Made by a program: the position numbers and the translations under genes
Source: Candidatus Zipacnadia bacterium
GTDB taxonomy: Bacteria; Armatimonadota; Zipacnadia; Zipacnadales; Zipacnadaceae
Direction of reading: 5' to 3'
DNA: 9,893 nt
NCBI GenBank assembly: GCA_029821415.1
Contig: JALGTJ010000098.1
Coordinates: forward strand, 1 to 9,893
Notes under the pieces: model-generated
Told to the model about the DNA's origin: nothing
Seen by the model: only the letters and a program-made list of their open reading frames with translations
Database searches by the model: none
Part shown: positions 6,258-9,893 of the stretch, one piece after another
Layout of the letters: each line of letters starts with the position of its first letter
Position numbering within the stretch: the first letter of the stretch is position 1

Positions 6258-7258
6258 GGCTCATAGGGCTCACAAAAAGCAGCATAGTTCTCGGCCGGGG
6301 TATCCGGCGGCACCTCGCACCCGGGCGCCAGTATGAAGGGCGTACCGGCCTCACGGATGGATCGGCGACATTCTTCTCTGACCTTTTCCGGTGTGGAACG
6401 AAGCAGTATTGCCACCGGGTCAAAGTTGCCGCATAAACAGACATTTGGGCCTAAGATGCGCCGAGCCTCGCGAAGGTCAACCTGCCAGTCTATATCAATC
6501 ATTTCAACGTCCACGCTGCTTAGAGCCTCCAGCAACTGGGTAATGTCTCCGCAAATGTGCAATTTGGCGGGTACACCCATATCTCGGATGGCAGCGATTA
6601 GTTCACGTTCGCGAGGTAATACCAACTCGATAAAATGTTCAGGGCGGATCAATGAGGCAGCAGATTCTCCGACCCCAACAAAGTCAGCGCCAGCGTCCAC
6701 CTGCGCCTGCGCAAAGGCTATCTCATTAGGGAGAATAAAGTCCATTAGCTCCTGCAAAAGGTCAGGGGCTGTTATCAAATCCATCATGGCCTGCTGCATA
6801 CCTCGGAAAGTCAGAGCCTGGGCAAAGCAACCTTCCACCCAGCCCAATACTCCCACCTGGGGAAGACGCTCCTTGAACGACTGTATTGCCCGTAACCTGT
6901 CGCTCATAAGCGGACCTTCCCAGGGGTCGGGCCAAGTGATCCGATGAATGTCTGAACGTTGCTCGACCAAAACACCCTGGGGCACCGGGACGGTGTCCTC
7001 GAGCCACAGCAACGGCAGGCCACAGTCACTGGCTTCGCGATACGCAAAGCCAATCACATTCAAACAGTCTATCGGCCAACGCTCGTATATTCGTAGCTGC
7101 GCTTCAACCAGTACGCGATAGTCGCGATTATAGTCGGCATAATCCCAGCCTAATTGTCGGGTGCAGAACTGTTTGGGAAGGGGCATATTGGGCACGCGGT
7201 CTACCGGCTCCCCGCGTATAGCTGCCATAAGTCTGTCAATTGAAGTCATTGTTTCCAT
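6236..7258 (-). CDS. UroD-family protein, MtaA/CmuA-type (methylcobamide methyltransferase-like)
   Basis: The protein has 340 residues; the start at 7258 has AAAAGGA 9 nt upstream (7274-7268). It has the TIM-barrel pattern of the uroporphyrinogen decarboxylase superfamily from the N-terminus (RLMAAIRGEPVDRVP) to the C-terminus. His234 and Cys236 (KLHICGD) and Cys314 (APGCEVP) form the H-x-C...C zinc site of methylcobamide:thiol methyltransferases such as MtaA/MtbA. Haem-pathway UroD lacks this site. Such proteins move methyl groups between a corrinoid and a thiol or other acceptor, often in demethylation of methoxylated or methylated compounds (known of the family). No corrinoid protein is visible here. 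The gene lies 73 bp after the QueG-like gene on the same strand, probably in one operon. The exact substrate is unknown. Many family members in glycan-degrading bacteria are uncharacterised. Confidence 0.9.
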   Translation of the reverse strand: METMTSIDRLMAAIRGEPVDRVPNMPLPKQFCTRQLGWDYADYNRDYRVLVEAQLRIYERWPIDCLNVIGFAYREASDCGLPLLWLEDTVPVPQGVLVEQRSDIHRITWPDPWEGPLMSDRLRAIQSFKERLPQVGVLGWVEGCFAQALTFRGMQQAMMDLITAPDLLQELMDFILPNEIAFAQAQVDAGADFVGVGESAASLIRPEHFIELVLPRERELIAAIRDMGVPAKLHICGDITQLLEALSSVDVEMIDIDWQVDLREARRILGPNVCLCGNFDPVAILLRSTPEKVREECRRSIREAGTPFILAPGCEVPPDTPAENYAAFCEPYEPYSPPAQ

Positions 7259-7331
7259 ACTTGATTATCCTTTTGAGAACGGATATATCCCTGAACGGTA
7301 GTGTCCGGTGATTGCGATTAATAGAAGTCAG

Positions 7332-8198
7332 TCAGCGTTTGTTGTCCTTCGGTGGGGATTGCATATTGCCCACTGGGCACGCAGTCACACACTCGCGGGT
7401 ACAGTAGGAGCAGATGTCGGCATTGTAGAGGCCACGGCAGGCGTCTATATCGAGTCTCGCTAACGTCATCTTAAGCCCCGCAATTTCCAGTTCATAGGGG
7501 TCGCTGAGCGCATTCGTTGGGCAACCCTTTACACAAAGCCCACAGTCCTGGCAGAGCGGTTCCCTGATAAGAGGGTCCGCCTCTAATGGTGCCTGGGTGA
7601 TTATCGACACAAATCGCTGCCGGGGACCGTACTGCGGCGTCAGCGCCAAGTTACTCCGGCCAAACTGGGCCAAGCCTGCGGCGACGGCAGCATGCCGGTG
7701 CGAGAAGGGGGCGAAGCCTCCAGGGGGCAGGGGAAAATCTGGATCCCAGTTGCCCGGCCATGAGAATGTCGACCCATAGGTATTGGGCAGATAGGTAGAG
7801 ACGTAACCGGCTTTCTCCAGGAATATTGCTCCGTACATGCTAAGCGCCTGCAGTTCATTGTTGATCACCTCGTAGCAACAGCGGCGCTCAACATGCTTGC
7901 GAATGTTAGTCCGGGGGCTCCACGTCTGCTTGACTCCCTCGTCATCTACATAACTGTCTACTTCCTTAATAAGCTCTGATTCTGCCATGTACGCAGGCCA
8001 GTTCATCAGGCCTGACACAATGGGCAGAGCTATTACTACTACGGAGCGGGCATCGGGGACAAAATCGCAAGGATGATGCCCTTGTGGAGCGCCTACAAAC
8101 CGATCAACTGATGCCACTCCCACCAGGGCATGTCCGTGGCTTATCTGGACGATATAATTCTTCAGGTCCTCAGTTAGGGATGTGTCAAGCACGTACAT
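7332..8198 (-). CDS. Double [4Fe-4S] protein of the COG1600 / epoxyqueuosine reductase-like family
   Basis: The protein has 288 residues. The ATG at 8198 is preferred over one at 8306 because AAAGGAG lies 4 nt before it and the extra 36 residues do not look like family sequence. PDARSVVVIALPI (48-60) and RHAAVAAGLAQFGRSNL (168-184) match the COG1600 core. Two cluster motifs follow: C216-x2-C219-x2-C222-x3-C226-P and C263-x2-C266-x3-C270-x3-C274-P. The second has one extra residue compared with the usual ferredoxin spacing. In QueG and reductive dehalogenases this architecture feeds electrons to a bound cobalamin (known of those families). The protein ends soon after the clusters and lacks the C-terminal HEAT-like part of QueG, so a tRNA-modification role is unlikely. 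Its position beside the UroD-like gene suggests electron transfer to a corrinoid system, which is an inference. Confidence 0.85.
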   Translation of the reverse strand: MYVLDTSLTEDLKNYIVQISHGHALVGVASVDRFVGAPQGHHPCDFVPDARSVVVIALPIVSGLMNWPAYMAESELIKEVDSYVDDEGVKQTWSPRTNIRKHVERRCCYEVINNELQALSMYGAIFLEKAGYVSTYLPNTYGSTFSWPGNWDPDFPLPPGGFAPFSHRHAAVAAGLAQFGRSNLALTPQYGPRQRFVSIITQAPLEADPLIREPLCQDCGLCVKGCPTNALSDPYELEIAGLKMTLARLDIDACRGLYNADICSYCTRECVTACPVGNMQSPPKDNKR

Positions 8199-8202
8199 TC
8201 CT

Positions 8203-8209
8203 CTCCTTT
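8203..8209 (-). promoter_or_regulatory. Ribosome-binding site that sets the start of the QueG-like gene
   Basis: On the minus strand AAAGGAG (8209-8203) lies 4 nt before the ATG at 8198. It is the only good ribosome-binding site between that ATG and the upstream candidate at 8306. Confidence 0.65.
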
Positions 8210-8300
8210 CGGACAGCCCCATACGAATCTGCCGTGCCAGCTCGCTATGCGCGTAGGAAGACGAATGAAAACCACTTCGCAACACCACACTCGGCCTGCC

Positions 8301-8340
8301 GTGCACTCAATCCAGCATTGCCCTTGACCTGGCAGTGCAC
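8301..8340. repeat. Paired GTGCAC sites in the gap before the QueG-like gene
   Basis: GTGCAC occurs at 8301-8306 and 8335-8340, 34 bp apart start to start. Each copy is itself a palindrome, and both are preceded by a similar GC-rich hexamer (CTGCC and GGCAG, which are inverted copies). The gap is 159 bp long and holds no other recognisable signal. This could be a pair of regulator sites or chance. Confidence 0.25.
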
Positions 8341-8357
8341 ACGTATCCATTCCATCT

Positions 8358-9668
8358 TCAGCGAAAGGTCAAAGTCCCGAATCTCGTGGGTGTATGAAAG
8401 CCCGCATAGGTGGGACTCCAGGTCTGCTCACTTGGGCGGAATCGACAGAAATTCGCGCCCCACACATCACCGGATTTCGGGGTATCCGCCCAACCAGCGA
8501 ATGGTATTTTTGTCTCCACGCGATACTCAGCGTCGGTATGGGTTGCGGCGGCCTCAACATTGATGTTCCAGATGGGGTTGCCACTGCTTCCGCCAACCTC
8601 CGGGCTGACCAGAGCATCGTAGACATCGCCCAATGCCGAAATCACAAAGTGAGCATATCGCGTTGTGGATTTCCCGGGATCCAGGAACAGCTCAATCCCG
8701 TCAAATTGCCACATGCTTCCATTATCTCGTCCTCGCTGCGGAACATAAAGTGCCGTGTCCTTGGGTAACTGGCAGCGAGCAGCTACATAGAAAGCCTGTT
8801 CGTCCCAGCAGGTCCACACCGTCGTTGGTGGGCCTGTTGGATCACCCCACCGGGAGACGGTGAGTTCCAATTGGGTCGCATGCTGCCAGGCGGGGTCATC
8901 AAGCTCACCGTCTATAGCGATTGCACCAGCACGATGATGGATCTCCGCAACAGGTGGCGAGGGTAATTGTGCTGGCCGGGGCCAATTCTCGCGTGGTTCC
9001 TTGAGCAACCGGTCCAAGCGTTGATGCACCGCGGTGATGCGATCCAGGTAATCGCGCGCCGAGGTGCCTCTAACGCGTCCGTAGCTGCGGTCAAATGCTT
9101 CCGGATCATCAGCAGCCGGGTGGGTGAGTAGTGCGGTGGCATAGTACAACCACCAGCCATCGCAATACAAGGAAGATATCAGCGCACTGGTCTCGACCTT
9201 CTCAGGAGATTGCTGCACGAGAAAGGCGCCGGGGATATACAGAGCCGGAATGCCCTGCTGGCGGATCCGCTGAACGTTGGCAAATGATTGGCTGGAGGGC
9301 CCATTGCTATACTCACGCTCCGAAAAGACCAAGCAGGGCACCGACGAGGTCCCCAGTCCCCTTTCCAGTCCCGGCAAATGGCCCAAAAGCGGGGCGTGGC
9401 CAAACAAAAAGGTTGGATTAATCTTCTGACATCGCTCTCGTATCTTATCGTATTGTGCCTCAATGCGCTTAGCCTGATGGCGAGCGTAGTGCTCGGTGGC
9501 TCCGTTGGCCGCAAGCCATAGCCCGCGCCGATCCGCCGGAATCTGGTTGTAGAGTGTCTGCCAGTCGTCAGCGTAGGTCTTCAGGTACTCAGCAAAGCAA
9601 TCGTCGCAGACACAGGGGCCCGGATAGTTAGTCTCATCTGATTCGTACATCTCGGTATCAATGAGCAT
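8358..9668 (-). CDS. Glycosidase-like protein with C-terminal CBM9 domain (3' part of a frameshifted gene)
   Basis: This 436-residue frame is the larger part of a gene that enters from the right edge. Residues 1-35 (LIDTEMYES...GPCVCDDCF) resemble the stretch around the acid/base Glu of GH42-like clan A TIM barrels: Glu6 would be the candidate acid/base. C19-x-C21-x2-C24 resembles the zinc-binding Cys set of GH42 beta-galactosidases. Barrel-like sequence continues to about 225. Residues about 243-436 are a family 9 carbohydrate-binding module (PF06452-like): IDGELDDPAW, FDGIELFLDPG, YRVETKIPF, WGANFCRF and FGTLTF. The ATG at 9668 has no ribosome-binding site, and sensible coding (IARGGADG) continues upstream of it to about 9692. 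It is therefore probably not a true start. The gene is first in a minus-strand series, 159 bp before the QueG-like gene. The CBM9 call is strong; the catalytic family is tentative. Confidence 0.8.
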   Translation of the reverse strand: MLIDTEMYESDETNYPGPCVCDDCFAEYLKTYADDWQTLYNQIPADRRGLWLAANGATEHYARHQAKRIEAQYDKIRERCQKINPTFLFGHAPLLGHLPGLERGLGTSSVPCLVFSEREYSNGPSSQSFANVQRIRQQGIPALYIPGAFLVQQSPEKVETSALISSLYCDGWWLYYATALLTHPAADDPEAFDRSYGRVRGTSARDYLDRITAVHQRLDRLLKEPRENWPRPAQLPSPPVAEIHHRAGAIAIDGELDDPAWQHATQLELTVSRWGDPTGPPTTVWTCWDEQAFYVAARCQLPKDTALYVPQRGRDNGSMWQFDGIELFLDPGKSTTRYAHFVISALGDVYDALVSPEVGGSSGNPIWNINVEAAATHTDAEYRVETKIPFAGWADTPKSGDVWGANFCRFRPSEQTWSPTYAGFHTPTRFGTLTFR

Positions 9669-9691
9669 TCCGTCGGCACCGCCCCGCGCAA

Positions 9692-9893
9692 TATATAGTC
9701 AGTATCCAGGGGACAGCACGACCTTTCGGCGAGTTGGCCACCCGGCGCGCGATATTTGCGGTAGGGCTCCTGGTGAGATGAGCCATACTGCCAGCCAATC
9801 AGCAGGTGAAGGCCGACGCGGTGGGCTTCGGCCACATTGGGCGCCAGGCGGTGCTCCAGATCGGGGCTACTATCTCGGTTGCTTCGGTCCACC
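9692..9893 (-). pseudogene. Upstream piece of the glycosidase-like gene, out of frame and cut by the window edge
   Basis: From the right edge, a second minus frame reads as barrel-type protein: LAPNVAEAHRVGLHLLIGWQYG, then ERSCCPLDTDYI. It becomes nonsense after about 9692, exactly where the downstream frame becomes sensible. The joined reading is LDTDYI-ARGGADGMLIDTEMY. The break falls in TATATAT (9697-9691); loss of one TA pair, or gain of one base, would restore a single frame. In the downstream frame a TGA at 9701-9699 blocks further extension. The gene's true start lies beyond the window. Either the gene is broken or the read has an indel here. Confidence 0.7.

Noticed and set aside
6333..6947. 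A 204-codon plus-strand open frame inside the UroD-like gene
   Set aside because: Its Ser/Arg/Ile-rich translation matches no family, and the opposite strand carries an unmistakable UroD-family protein over the same bases.
8199..8306. N-terminal extension of the QueG-like protein to the ATG at 8306
   Set aside because: No ribosome-binding site precedes 8306, the extra residues do not resemble the family, and a good site (AAAGGAG) stands before 8198.
9581..9691. Continuation of the upstream glycosidase frame past the TA repeat
   Set aside because: After about 9692 this frame loses protein-like character, whereas the other frame gives GADGMLIDTEMY. The stretch is out-of-frame read-through, not a separate gene.
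1..9893. CRISPR arrays, tRNA or rRNA genes, insertion sequences
   Set aside because: I saw no regularly spaced repeats, no cloverleaf or rRNA-like stretches, no transposase-like protein and no terminal inverted repeats with target duplications.

Overview
The window reads as bacterial DNA: genes are tightly packed on both strands, Shine-Dalgarno sequences are strong (AGGAGG before two genes), and one good sigma70-type promoter is visible. Base composition is moderately GC-rich. The gene mix is secreted Asp-box/jelly-roll proteins in tandem, a glycosidase-like protein with a family 9 carbohydrate-binding module, a cobamide-methyltransferase-like UroD protein and a QueG-like Fe-S protein. Such sets are typical of anaerobic or environmental polysaccharide degraders, for example Planctomycetota/Verrucomicrobiota relatives, Armatimonadota-like or Hydrogenedentes-like uncultured bacteria. 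The taxon is an inference; no marker gene is present.

Layout. Positions 1-287 hold no gene. They contain a long two-part stem-loop (48-91), a sigma70-like promoter (151-179) and a dyad in the leader (238-264). Four plus-strand genes follow: a secreted Cys-rich protein of unknown function (288-1451), two tandem secreted paralogues that each join a jelly-roll domain to a five-Asp-box beta-propeller (1603-3279 and 3345-5105), and a cytoplasmic-looking calcineurin-type metallophosphoesterase (5292-6257). A perfect 14-bp palindrome lies in front of the first propeller gene. Three minus-strand genes converge on this group and, in transcription order, are: a glycosidase-like/CBM9 gene that enters from the right edge and is broken by a frameshift at a TA repeat (8358-9893), a double [4Fe-4S] COG1600/QueG-like protein (8198-7332) and a UroD/MtaA-type Zn methyltransferase-like protein (7258-6236). 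The two groups overlap by 22 bp at their 3' ends.

How they may work together (inference). The plus group looks like a secreted carbohydrate-recognition or cleavage module with one intracellular phosphoesterase. The minus group joins a glycosidase to two protein families associated with cobalamin chemistry. One reading is a catabolic locus for a decorated glycan: the propellers and glycosidase would handle the sugar chain, and the UroD/Fe-S pair would process a methylated group. No corrinoid protein, transporter or regulator is visible, so this is a hypothesis. Notable sequence events are an exact 39-bp in-frame tandem duplication in the second propeller gene and the frameshift in the glycosidase gene.
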